64,000 bases of DNA from Spirochaetaceae bacterium (GTDB lineage Bacteria > Spirochaetota > Spirochaetia > Treponematales > Treponemataceae), in NCBI GenBank assembly GCA_017936665.1, contig JAGBFB010000010.1, positions 1 to 64,000 of the forward strand, written 5' to 3'. Position numbers and translations under genes: made by a program. The notes under the pieces are model-generated. The model was not told where the DNA came from, did not search any database, and saw nothing but the letters and a program-made list of their open reading frames with translations. Positions 55,664 through 63,556 of this stretch are shown in pieces (within the stretch, counting starts at the first letter, position 1; each line of letters opens with the position of its first letter).

Positions 55664-57241
55664 TTACCTCCCAAAAAATTTCTTTATTCTATCTAACAAT
55701 GACAATTTTTCTGTTGTTTTTGTAGAATTTGTAACTGATTTTTTGCTTTGTTTTTTTGTAGTTTTTTTATCATTTTTCTTTGAAGATGAAGAAACATTGC
55801 TTTGTTGACCATATTTTTCTTTGTAAAGTTTCATGCGTTCTTCAAAAGAAAGATTTGATAAATCTTGTTGTTCACAAATACTTTGTGATTTTTTATCTTG
55901 AAATTTATTATTTCCTTTGTAGGAAGAAGTTTTTTTGTAATCTTTTTTGTTGTTTTCTTTATTTGAATAAGAACCTTTTTTACCAGAAGATTTATATCCA
56001 GATTTTCCTTTTTTAGAACCATCACGATTTGATTTATAAGATTTTGAATTTGATTTTTCATCATCGTGATAATTTCCTGTTTTGATGTAAATATCTTTAC
56101 TTTTATCTTCTATAAACATATCTTCATAAGCAACAACAGAAGGAATTGAAATTTCAATATATTTTTCTATTGCAGGAAGATTATAAACATCTTGCTCACT
56201 ACATAAAGTGTATGCTTTTCCTGATTTTCCTGCTCGTGCTGTTCGTCCAATTCTGTGAACATAATTTTCGCTTTCGTTTGGTAAATCATAATTGATTACC
56301 ATTGCCAAATCGTCAACATCAATTCCACGAGCAGCTACATCAGTTGCAACTAAGCAGTTTAGCTTTCCATTTTTGAAAGAATTTAGCACCTTCAATCTTG
56401 TTGCTTGTGGTAAATCTCCAATTATGAAATCTGCATTTATTTCGTTGATTTTAAGACGCTGAGCAATAACTTCGCAAGTGCGTTTTGTGTTACAAAAAAT
56501 AATTACGCTTTCTGGATTTTCTCTTTTTAAGATTCCAAGCAGAAGTTTCATTTTGTCGTCACTTGAAACGTGGATAAGTTCTTGATCAATTTCTTCTACT
56601 GTAATGTTTTCTGGTTCAATTTCGATTTCTTTTGCGTTTTCAGTATATTCCCAAGCAAGGTTTTTTACGTAAGTATTGAGTGTTGCACTGAAAAGCATTG
56701 TTTGTCTATCTTTTTGACTTGGTAAAACTTTGATAAGTTTTCGTAAATCAGGATAAAAGCCCATATCAAACATTCTGTCGGCTTCATCAACAATAAGATA
56801 ATTTACTTTTGATAAATCCATGGCTCCTGATTCTTGCAAATCGATTAAACGTCCTGGAGTTCCAATAAGAATATCGAGATTTTTTTTGAGAAGTTCAGTT
56901 TGTCGAGTGTAACCAACTCCACCATAAAAACTTGCACATTTTAATTTTGTTCCAGAGCAAAGAGTTTTTGCTTCTTCTTCAACTTGAACTGCAAGTTCTC
57001 TAGTTGGCACCATAATCAAAGCTTTTTTTTGATTTTGTTCAGATGCTGATAATAATTCTTGAATAATTGAAATTAAAAATGCAGCAGTTTTTCCTGTTCC
57101 TGTTTGGGATTGAACATATAAATCTTGTCCTGTAAGAGCAGCTTGTAAAACTTGTTCTTGTACAGGTGTACAATTTTCATAACCAGCTTTTTCAATTCCT
57201 TTAAGTAGATTTTCGTTTAAATTAAATTCTGTAAATTTCAT
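55664..57241 (-). CDS. DEAD-box RNA helicase with a basic C-terminal tail
   Basis: The 525-residue product has the RecA-like helicase core: Q motif CTPVQEQVLQ, motif I SQTGTGKTAAF, motif II VDEADRMFD, motif III FSATL and motif VI HRIGRTARAG. From about residue 385 to the end it is Lys-, Ser-, Asn- and Gly-rich and probably binds RNA nonspecifically, as in RhlE, CsdA and DbpA-type proteins. The specific paralogue cannot be assigned. It is first in an operon with the ABC-F gene, so both may act on ribosomes or structured RNA, for example in the cold. Confidence 0.94.
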   Translation of the reverse strand: MKFTEFNLNENLLKGIEKAGYENCTPVQEQVLQAALTGQDLYVQSQTGTGKTAAFLISIIQELLSASEQNQKKALIMVPTRELAVQVEEEAKTLCSGTKLKCASFYGGVGYTRQTELLKKNLDILIGTPGRLIDLQESGAMDLSKVNYLIVDEADRMFDMGFYPDLRKLIKVLPSQKDRQTMLFSATLNTYVKNLAWEYTENAKEIEIEPENITVEEIDQELIHVSSDDKMKLLLGILKRENPESVIIFCNTKRTCEVIAQRLKINEINADFIIGDLPQATRLKVLNSFKNGKLNCLVATDVAARGIDVDDLAMVINYDLPNESENYVHRIGRTARAGKSGKAYTLCSEQDVYNLPAIEKYIEISIPSVVAYEDMFIEDKSKDIYIKTGNYHDDEKSNSKSYKSNRDGSKKGKSGYKSSGKKGSYSNKENNKKDYKKTSSYKGNNKFQDKKSQSICEQQDLSNLSFEERMKLYKEKYGQQSNVSSSSKKNDKKTTKKQSKKSVTNSTKTTEKLSLLDRIKKFFGR

Positions 57242-57333
57242 TGATAACCTTATATGTTTTGTTGTAAAAAAAACAACATTATTTGTAAATTATTTCTATT
57301 AAATATAACAGAATATCTTTATTGGGTAAAGTA

Positions 57334-57510
57334 CTACAGAATTTTGCAAAAATAATTACTACCAGAAAAAACTGGCTCTCGCCGAAAAGCCCCAAACTCG
57401 CTGGTGCTGCGCTGCGCTTGCAAGGCTTCGTTTTGGTATTTTCGGCTACGCCAGTTTTTTCTGCATTTATTGTGATTTTGCAAACTTCTTTCGTTGTGGT
57501 AGAAGGGGAA
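57334..57510. repeat. Palindromic intergenic repeat family B, copy 2
   Basis: The element starts CTACAGAATTTTGCAAA (57334-57350) as at 28926. It has a stem CAGAAAAAACTGGC/GCCAGTTTTTTCTG with an inner CCGAAAA/TTTTCGG and a GC-rich centre CTGGTGCTGCGCTGCGCTTGC. It closes with TTTGCAAACTTCTTTCGTTG. The centre is very like copy 1 (GGTGCTGCACTGCGTTTGCA). It lies directly downstream of the Rpn gene fragment. The frame 57322-57525 across it is a palindrome artefact. Confidence 0.72.
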
Positions 57511-57513
57511 AGA

Positions 57514-57735
57514 TTATTTTGCTAAAGATTTTATATCTTCTACAGAAAGGTCCGTGTATTTAAGGATAGTATGAATATCTAAATTATCATTGAGCATATT
57601 TTTAGCTGTTTCGATTTTTGCTTGTTGAGAACCTTGAGATATACCTTGTGAGATACCATCCGAAAGACCAGCGGAGTAGTCTTCTTTTTTACTGCGACGT
57701 TCTGTATCAAATTCTGCAAACCCCAAGCCATGTAA
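57514..57735 (-). pseudogene. Duplicated C-terminal fragment of an Rpn-family nuclease
   Basis: The readable part encodes about 70 residues: GFAEFDTERRSKKED, then GISQGISQGSQQ, then a helical end (ILKYTDLSVEDIKSLAK). Upstream the DNA continues as GATTACATGGCTTGGGG, which would encode DYMAWG as in the neighbouring gene, but a missing base (GGGG rather than GGGGG with a C) puts it out of frame. It is a tandem partial duplication of the end of the gene at 57742-58640, without an N-terminal nuclease domain. Confidence 0.75.
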
Positions 57736-57741
57736 TCACAT

Positions 57742-58640
57742 CTAAATATCTGTAGACTTTTGTTCTTCTGCTAGTTTTTGTATGGCATCTAAAGAAATAC
57801 CTGTTGCTTTTGCTATATTTTCTATAGAAAGGGACATTGAAAGTAAATTCTTAGCAGTTTCGATGGCTTTTTGTTGAGCACCTTGAGATATGCCTTGCTG
57901 GATACCTTGTGATATGCCTTGTTGCAAACCTTGTGCGATTCCTTGACTAATCCCTTGTGAGATACCAACTGCTACGCCTTCTTTATAACCACGTCGTTCT
58001 GCGTCAAATTCTGCAAGCCCCCAAGCCATATAATCACCTCTAAAAATTTCGTTAAGTTTAGTTTTTTCTACCAAGGAATTAAGTTTTGCTGTAAAATCAG
58101 TTGTAGAAGTCCTATCTACAATATACTCCAGAATCGATTTTTTTCTACATTTTTTTCTTGTTTAAAAGCAGAAGCGTTGAAAATGATTTTGTGAGATTCA
58201 TCCTTTAATGATAAATCTGGTTTTTCTTTGCAAATATTTGAAAAACTGTAACAAGGCAAATTAAAGCCGAAAAAATCTTTTTTGCAAATGAAAATTACAA
58301 AGCTTTCTTTTAGTTCGGTGTAATTTTTGCCTTTCAGTAAGAGGTCGATGTCCATCATGGATTGATAATAGCGAGTACGTTTTGGTAAGTTTTCGTCAAG
58401 GGAATTTTGAATTTCAATGTCGAAAACCCGATTTGAATCTTGCACGTAGACATCAAGTCTAATTCCCTTTGACTGATAATGTGGCGAAATTGATTTTTGT
58501 AATTCTGGATATTCAATTTTTTCAATTTTGATTTCTAGCATTCTTTCAAGAAATCCTTTGCAAATTTCAGCATTTTGCATAACGCGACCGAATAAAAAGT
58601 CATCTGTGAAGGTTAATTCTTCGATAGGTTTTAGTTTCAC
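57742..58640 (-). pseudogene. Rpn-family (PD-(D/E)XK) recombination-promoting nuclease/transposase, frameshifted
   Basis: The N-terminal piece (58640-58116) opens LTFTDDFLFGRVMQNAEICK and carries the nuclease-type RLDVYVQD, then VFDIEIQN, typical of Rpn proteins. It stops early at a run of seven A (58144-58138, minus strand). With one more A the frame would continue KKSILEYIVDRTSTTDFTAK, then LVEKTKLNEIFRGDYMAWGL into the second piece (58074-57742). A related fragment at 61954-61961 has eight T on the plus strand, that is the in-frame length, which supports a one-base loss. The C-terminus has GISQ-type repeats. Contingency switching at the A run is an alternative to simple decay. Confidence 0.8.
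57871..57967 (-). repeat. 12-base tandem repeat encoding GISQ-type tetrapeptides
   Basis: Eight consecutive four-residue units encode GISQ, GISQ, GIAQ, GLQQ, GISQ, GIQQ, GISQ and GAQQ. The neighbouring fragment at 57514 has only about three such units, so unit number has changed since the duplication. Confidence 0.75.
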
Positions 58641-58772
58641 AGTTTTTTTCTCCCAAAAATAAATTTTTTTTGTACATATTTATTATTGAGAAAAACTTTC
58701 AAAATTTAGCAAAAATTTGGAAAATTTTTTGTAAAATTTTGCAAAAAGATTCGTATCAAAAAAATATGTTAT

Positions 58773-58843
58773 TCTAAAAAAAATAAACTGTATTGCTCCC
58801 TTGACGCTTCGCTAGACGGTCGCACTACAGTTTATTTTTTTAG
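58773..58843. repeat. Long hairpin in the gap upstream of tmRNA
   Basis: TAAAAAAAATAAACTGTA (58775-58792) pairs with TACAGTTTATTTTTTTA (58826-58842) around a GC-rich loop (TTGCTCCCTTGACGCTTCGC onward). It looks like a bidirectional terminator or a further small palindromic repeat. The 410-base gap 58641-59051 otherwise holds repeat fragments and the tmRNA promoter but no gene. Confidence 0.6.
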
Positions 58844-58873
58844 TTACCGAATTTTTTGATTTAAATAATTTTT

Positions 58874-58965
58874 ACAAACTTCTTTCGTTGTGGTAGAAAG
58901 GGAGACAATCTTTGTGGATAAATGCTGAATTAAGTTCAGTGTGACAGGAATAATTTTAGTCTAAC
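58874..58965. repeat. Fragments of repeat families B and C
   Basis: CAAACTTCTTTCGTTGTGGT plus AGAA (58875-58898) is identical to 57481-57504, the right end of family B copy 2. It is followed by AATGCTGAATTAAGTTCAGT and GTGACA, a degenerate match to family C at 53926-54006. The junction suggests repeated insertion or recombination at this spot. Confidence 0.6.
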
Positions 58966-59004
58966 AAACTTTTTTTTCTAAAATATTTTTATTCTTTTTT
59001 TTCT

Positions 59005-59033
59005 TGACTTCTGTAACTTTTTACTATATTTTA
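59005..59033 (+). promoter_or_regulatory. tmRNA promoter
   Basis: TTGACT (59005-59010) and TATTTT (59028-59033) are 17 bases apart, with tmRNA beginning 18 bases after the -10 box. The surrounding sequence is very AT-rich, so nearby alternatives (TATATT at 59026) are possible. Confidence 0.5.
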
Positions 59034-59051
59034 ATGTTATAAGATATGAAT

Positions 59052-59400
59052 GGGGGTGCACCGGTTTCGACGGGTGTGATCGTGATCTTGAACTGCAAGT
59101 GAGGTCGCCAGTCCTCTAAACTGACAAAAACTATAATTGCCAATACTGACAATTATTCAGATTACGCACTAGCTGCATAATCTCGGAACTCAAGTTGTGC
59201 CGCTCTGAACGGCTTGAAGTTCCGTTGCTAACCAGAGCTTGCTGATTGTGGTGTCTGATACGCTTTCGGGACTTTTATCAGAATAAGGCGCCGACGCTTG
59301 TGATGCTGCTACCGGAGCCCGACAACTACCTCGCATTACTAAACTTGTAGACGTTCCTGGTTCGCTCACTCGGACGGGAGTTCAATTCTCCCCATCTCCA
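59052..59400 (+). ncRNA. ssrA: Transfer-messenger RNA (tmRNA, SsrA)
   Basis: tmRNA rescues stalled ribosomes and tags the nascent protein for degradation. The 5' end GGGGGTGCACCGGTTTCGAC is the conserved tmRNA start. The acceptor stem GGGGGTG (59052-59058) pairs with CATCTCC (59393-59399), including two G-U pairs, and the T-arm GGGAG-TTCAATT-CTCCC precedes it. The discriminator A is at 59400 and the next bases are ATC, so CCA is not encoded. The tag frame at 59139-59180 reads ANTDNYSDYALAA then TAA. A terminator follows at 59410. Confidence 0.96.
59139..59180 (+). other. tmRNA tag-peptide reading frame
   Basis: From GCC at 59139 the frame encodes ANTDNYSDYALAA and ends with TAA at 59178-59180. 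The YALAA ending is the expected degradation signal and resembles other spirochaetal tags. The resume codon is assigned from this ending and from the usual position upstream of the pseudoknot region. Confidence 0.85.
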
Positions 59401-59409
59401 ATCTTTTTT

Positions 59410-59452
59410 AAGGTTATCAGTTGTGAATACTTCACAGGATAACCTTTTTCTT
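59410..59452 (+). terminator. Rho-independent terminator of tmRNA
   Basis: AAGGTTATC (59410-59418) pairs with GATAACCTT (59438-59446), with an inner TGTGAA/TTCACA stem, followed by a T run. It starts 10 bases after the tmRNA 3' end. Confidence 0.9.
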
Positions 59453-59493
59453 TTTTCATAATAAAAACTGAAAAATTCTAACGGAGATTTATT

Positions 59494-61026
59494 TTGAAAA
59501 AAATCAAGCCATTATTATATTTTAATAGATTTCTAATTTGTTTGATAATTCTAGGTCAAATCATTTCATTAATATATTTCGTGTTAAGTACTTCTGCAAT
59601 TTCTACCTGGATTCAGCGTGGTTTGATGCTTTTTAGTATATTGATGGCTTTGTTTATTATCAGCAAGCATGAAAAAAGTGGTTTCAAAATAATTTGGATT
59701 CTCTTGATTATGATTTTTCCTCTTTTTGGAGGGCTTACATATTTTATTTTTCATGGACAAGGTGCAACTAGAAAATTTAGAAAAACTCTCACTAGACTAG
59801 AAGAAAATACTCGGCACACATTTTTACTTCCTTCTTCAGCCTTTAATCAAGCAATTCAAAAAAATCCTGACTATCACAATAATATTTCTTATCTTGAAAA
59901 CTTTGCTGGTTTTCCCGTTTATAAAAATTCATCTGCAAAATATCTTTCTCCTGGTGAAAAATTTTTTCCTGTTTTACTAGAAGAACTTGAAAAAGCCGAA
60001 AAATACATCTTTATGGAATATTTTATAATTGATGAAGGTGAAATGTGGGATAAAATTTTACAAGTTCTTGAACGAAAAGCACAAGAAGGTGTAGAAGTTC
60101 GTGTAATGTATGATGATGTTGGCTCTTTTGTTTTGCTTCCTACAAATTATCCTAAAATTTTAGAAAAAAAAGGAATTAAGTGCGTTGCTTTTAACAAGTT
60201 TAGGCCTTTTTTCATCGTGAGTCATAATAATCGTGACCACAGAAAAATAACTGTAATTGATGGCAAGGTTGGTTTTACAGGTGGAATAAATCTTGCCGAT
60301 GAATACATCAATAAGCGTGAACGTCATGGTTATTGGAAAGATGCTTCTGTTATGATTTATGGAGAATCAGTTTGGAGTTTAACAGTTATTTTCTTGCAAC
60401 TTTGGAATTTTAGTATGAAAACATCAGAGGATTTTGCACAATTTTATCCTTGGCATGAAACTGAATGTAGTATTAAATCAGATTGTTTTATTCAGCCTTA
60501 TTGTGATAGTCCAACTGATTTAGAAAATGTAGGAGAACATGTTTATTTAAATATTATCACGCAAGCAAAAAAATATTTGTACATTCAAACTCCTTATTTC
60601 ATTGTGGATGAACAAATGCTAAGTGCCTTGTGTCTTTCTGCAAAGTCTGGAGTTGATGTTCGTATTGTAACTCCTTTTAAGTGGGATAAATTTTTAGTTC
60701 ATTCTTTAACTCGAAGTTACTACAATGATTTGATAAATGCAGGTGTTAAGGTTTACGAATATACTCCAGGATTTATTCATTCTAAAGTAGTTTTGTCTGA
60801 TGATAAAATTGCAACTGTAGGTTCTGCAAATTTTGATTACAGAAGTTTGTATCATCATTTTGAGTGTGGAACTTGTATTTATGGTTCAGAAGAAATTTCA
60901 TCAATTTATGATGATTTTATTGAAATCTTTGAAATTTCAAAACTAATGCAAAAAAAAGATTTGAAATACAATGTAGTAAAAAGTTTATTTCAGCAAATTT
61001 TACGAGTTTTTGCTCCATTGATGTAA
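59494..61026 (+). CDS. cls: Cardiolipin synthase (phospholipase-D type)
   Basis: The enzyme makes cardiolipin from phosphatidylglycerol at the inner membrane. The 510-residue product has two N-terminal membrane segments (about 10-75) and two HKD motifs: RDHRKITVIDGKVGFTGGIN (His249, Lys251, Asp256) and FIHSKVVLSDDKIATVGSAN (His429, Lys431, Asp436). The length and layout are typical of bacterial Cls. The start is TTG at 59494, 8 bases after CGGAGA. It converges on recO. Confidence 0.95.
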   Translation: MKKIKPLLYFNRFLICLIILGQIISLIYFVLSTSAISTWIQRGLMLFSILMALFIISKHEKSGFKIIWILLIMIFPLFGGLTYFIFHGQGATRKFRKTLTRLEENTRHTFLLPSSAFNQAIQKNPDYHNNISYLENFAGFPVYKNSSAKYLSPGEKFFPVLLEELEKAEKYIFMEYFIIDEGEMWDKILQVLERKAQEGVEVRVMYDDVGSFVLLPTNYPKILEKKGIKCVAFNKFRPFFIVSHNNRDHRKITVIDGKVGFTGGINLADEYINKRERHGYWKDASVMIYGESVWSLTVIFLQLWNFSMKTSEDFAQFYPWHETECSIKSDCFIQPYCDSPTDLENVGEHVYLNIITQAKKYLYIQTPYFIVDEQMLSALCLSAKSGVDVRIVTPFKWDKFLVHSLTRSYYNDLINAGVKVYEYTPGFIHSKVVLSDDKIATVGSANFDYRSLYHHFECGTCIYGSEEISSIYDDFIEIFEISKLMQKKDLKYNVVKSLFQQILRVFAPLM

Positions 61027-61050
61027 AAACAAGATTTTGTTCTAAAAAAA

Positions 61051-61809
61051 TTATAATATTCCACTACTCATTTCTAAAGTTTTTAATTTACAACCTGTGT
61101 ATCGATTTATAAGAAAAGTTAAAAATTCATGAAGTTGTTGTGTTGTAGAAAAATGAAGTGGAATAGAACGAGCCTCTTTTGGTGAAAGCAAAGTTACTGC
61201 TTGTAAAAAAATAATTGCTTCAGAAGAAAGTTCAAAAAAACTATCATTTGACTGATTAAAACAGTTTTCGCAAATAAATCCGTTTTCCAAAATAGAAAAG
61301 TATATTTTTCCTTTAGAATTAGTAAGATTTTCCCCACAATGTAGACAACTTTCTGTATCACATTGTAGTCCCATAATCCCGATGTATCGCCAAATAAATC
61401 GTAAAAACGCAATTCTACATTCATCTTCAGAACTTACAGAAATTCCGTCTAAAAATCCGTTAGCCAAAGTCCAGATTTTTTCGTACTCTCCACAAGCATC
61501 TGTTTTTATAACTAATTCTGAACAAAATGAAGCACACCAAGTCTTAAAAAGATTTTCTCTAATTTCAGGATGATATTTGATAACTTCAAAATCGGTAATT
61601 TTTATAGAATGTTTTGTTTCGTCGGTGTAAATCCATAAATTTCCAAAATGATATGGCGAAACATAGGCACGAAGTTTACTTTTAGGTCCTCCATATAAAA
61701 CTGCATCAAAAATACCTTTTTCTTTTGATAAAAATTTTACGATGCGATTATCTTCTCCAAATGGTCGAACGCTTAAGACTAAAGCCTGTAATGATGAATT
61801 TCTACTCAT
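61051..61809 (-). CDS. recO: DNA repair protein RecO
   Basis: RecO loads RecA with RecF and RecR. The 252-residue product has the OB-fold N-terminus (ALVLSVRPFGEDNRIVKFLS), then AVLYGGPKSKLRAYVSPYHF, and a C-terminal part with a zinc site: CDTESCLHCGENL and CENC provide four cysteines. The length is normal. The ATG at 61809 has no strong ribosome-binding site. It stands alone, convergent with cls, and its 3' end is 24 bases from the cls stop. Confidence 0.93.
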   Translation of the reverse strand: MSRNSSLQALVLSVRPFGEDNRIVKFLSKEKGIFDAVLYGGPKSKLRAYVSPYHFGNLWIYTDETKHSIKITDFEVIKYHPEIRENLFKTWCASFCSELVIKTDACGEYEKIWTLANGFLDGISVSSEDECRIAFLRFIWRYIGIMGLQCDTESCLHCGENLTNSKGKIYFSILENGFICENCFNQSNDSFFELSSEAIIFLQAVTLLSPKEARSIPLHFSTTQQLHEFLTFLINRYTGCKLKTLEMSSGIL

Positions 61810-61861
61810 AAAAGTTAATGTTATATTTTAATGTATTTGTTTTGTTTATTGAAAGCTCAAT

Positions 61862-61973
61862 AAGAGCCGTAATTTGTTCTACAAGGAAATTAAATTTTTT
61901 TTGTAAAATCAGTTGTAGAAGTTCGTTCTATCACTAATATACTCCAGAATTGATTTTTTTTCTACATTTTTTT
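61862..61973 (-). pseudogene. Degenerate internal fragment of an Rpn-family gene
   Basis: The minus strand matches 58069-58152 closely: both contain GTAAAATCAGTTGTAGAAGT, then ATATACTCCAGAAT, then a T run and CTACATTTTTTT on the plus strand. Translated, it gives VEKKSILEYI as expected for Rpn, then breaks at a four-base insertion. It is a remnant of about 110 bases with no start or domain. It directly abuts the family A palindrome. Confidence 0.75.
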
Positions 61974-62195
61974 GAAAAATCGCAGAAAACTGTGAACCAG
62001 CAAATCGGTGAAAAAATCCGCAGACAGAAAAGCACACCGACCTGCCTTGACGACTGAAAGGAGGAGCCGCAGGTCGCGGGGGATTTTCTGTCGAAAGGAT
62101 TTTTGTACGAACCTGCTATATATACAATTGTTATGCGATTTTTGTATCAATTTCTGCATTTACAAAATTTTCATCTTGCTTTATTTTACAAAAAA
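61974..62195. repeat. Palindromic intergenic repeat family A, copy 2
   Basis: Outer arms GAAAAATCGCAGAAAACTGT and onward (61974-62018) match the complement of 62095-62148 (AAAAATCGCATAACAATTGT). The inner stem GACAGAAAA (62023-62031) with GACCTGC (62039-62045) pairs with GCAGGTC (62069-62075) and TTTTCTGTC (62084-62092). The right arm and flank (62100-62195) also occur next to the IS end at 161-258. The 428-base gap 61810-62237 holds this, the Rpn remnant and the leuB promoter. Confidence 0.72.
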
Positions 62196-62204
62196 ATATA
62201 GTAT
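62176..62204 (+). promoter_or_regulatory. leuB promoter
   Basis: TTGCTT (62176-62181) and TAGTAT (62199-62204) are 17 bases apart. The -35 box lies inside the family A repeat flank, so the repeat contributes the promoter. The leader is about 27 bases. Confidence 0.5.
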
Positions 62205-62237
62205 TATACAAAATTTAATTTATTTAGAGGTTTAGTG

Positions 62238-63329
62238 ATGGAAAAGAAAATTGCTTTAATTCCAGGTGATGGAATTGGTCCTGATATCGTTCATGAAGGT
62301 ACTCGTGTTTTAGATGCAGTTGCTGCAAAATTTGGTCATAAATTTACATACGAAACAGTTTTGGCAGGTGGAGCTGCTATTGATAAATTTGGAGAACCAC
62401 TTCCCCAAGCAAGTTTGGATACATGTTTGAAAGCTGATTCTGTGCTTTTAGGTGCAGTTGGTGGACCAAAATGGGATAATGTTCCCGGAAATCTTCGTCC
62501 AGAAAAAGCATTGCTTGGGCTTCGTGGAGGAATGAAAGTTTATGCAAATCTTCGTCCAGCTTTGATGTTCAAACAACTTTCAGCTGCTTGTCCATTAAAA
62601 GATGAAATTGTAGGAACAGGATTAGATATTCTTATCGTTCGTGAACTTACAGGTGGAATTTACTTTGGTGAAAGAGGAAGAAACGCTGAAAACACTGAAG
62701 CCTGGGATACAGAACGCTACTCAAAACCAGAAATTGAAAGAATCCTTAGACTTGGATTTGAATCTGCACAAAAAAGACAGAAAAAACTTTGTGTAGTTGA
62801 TAAAGCAAATATTCTTGAATCAAGCCGAATGTGGCGAGAAGTTGCAGAATCAATCAAAGATGACTATAAAGATGTAGAACTTTCTTTTATGTATGTTGAT
62901 AACGCTGCAATGCAGTTGGTAAGAAATCCTCGTCAATTTGATGTTATTGCAACTAGCAATATGTTTGGTGATATTCTTTCTGACGAAGCAAGTCAAATCA
63001 CTGGTTCTATCGGAATGTTGGCATCTGCTTCATTAGGTGACGGAACAGGTCCTGGTCTTTATGAACCAATTCACGGTTCTGCTCCTGATATCGCAGGAAA
63101 AGATATTGCTAATCCTTTGGCAACTATTCTTTCTTGTGCTATGCTTTTACGCTATGATTTTGGTATGGAAGAAGAAGCTCGCTGTATCGAAAATGCTGTA
63201 GAAAAAGTACTTGATGAAGGTTGGCGAACAGGTGATATTGCAGGTTCTTCTATCGATGAAGTAAAAGCTGCTGGAAAACTTGTTGGCACAAAGAAAATGG
63301 GTGATTTAGTAATCCAAATGATTGGATAA
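62238..63329 (+). CDS. leuB: 3-isopropylmalate dehydrogenase
   Basis: LeuB performs the oxidative decarboxylation step in leucine synthesis. The 363-residue product has the opening [20 protein letters not shown], the IPMDH-type substrate loop [17 protein letters not shown], the [10 protein letters not shown] signature, the [14 protein letters not shown] lysine region and the [20 protein letters not shown] metal site with Asp residues. [20 protein letters not shown] binds NAD. This favours LeuB over isocitrate or tartrate relatives. AGAGG is 7 bases before the ATG at 62238 (a GTG at 62235 is possible). It stands alone, without leuA, leuC or leuD next to it. Confidence 0.95.
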   Translation: MEKKIALIPGDGIGPDIVHEGTRVLDAVAAKFGHKFTYETVLAGGAAIDKFGEPLPQASLDTCLKADSVLLGAVGGPKWDNVPGNLRPEKALLGLRGGMKVYANLRPALMFKQLSAACPLKDEIVGTGLDILIVRELTGGIYFGERGRNAENTEAWDTERYSKPEIERILRLGFESAQKRQKKLCVVDKANILESSRMWREVAESIKDDYKDVELSFMYVDNAAMQLVRNPRQFDVIATSNMFGDILSDEASQITGSIGMLASASLGDGTGPGLYEPIHGSAPDIAGKDIANPLATILSCAMLLRYDFGMEEEARCIENAVEKVLDEGWRTGDIAGSSIDEVKAAGKLVGTKKMGDLVIQMIG

Positions 63330-63344
63330 ATTTCATATTAAAAG

Positions 63345-63389
63345 AGAGAAATAGCACTGAAAAATTTGTGTTATTTCTCTTTTTTTTTG
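63345..63389 (+). terminator. Rho-independent terminator of leuB
   Basis: AGAGAAATAGCAC (63345-63357) pairs with GTGTTATTTCTCT (63368-63380; one bulge), followed by a run of nine T. leuB is therefore a single-gene transcript. Confidence 0.88.
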
Positions 63390-63556
63390 TTATTTAATAA
63401 TGTAAAAATTATTTAAAAATATTTTTATTTTATTGACATTTTCACCATATAAATGATATATACAAATCGAAAAATTATGAGTAAGTTGCAATTTAAATTA
63501 ACATACAGACTTAATTATGTATTAGTCTTATAGTATATTATATTTATGGAGCAAAG

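Noticed and set aside
57322-57525. 67-codon frame downstream of the DEAD-box helicase
   Set aside because: It coincides with family B copy 2 and shows no start signal; its sequence is a translation of the stems.
57871-57967. Short regularly spaced repeats considered as a CRISPR array
   Set aside because: The units are contiguous 12-base coding repeats with no spacers, inside an Rpn gene; no cas genes are present.
58773-58843. Hairpin before tmRNA considered as a tRNA or small RNA gene
   Set aside because: It lacks tRNA arms, and the A/T-rich stem with GC loop fits a terminator or repeat better.
61962-62235. Frames on both strands before leuB (65 and 75 codons)
   Set aside because: They are the two strands of the family A palindrome; the plus frame runs through the leuB promoter.
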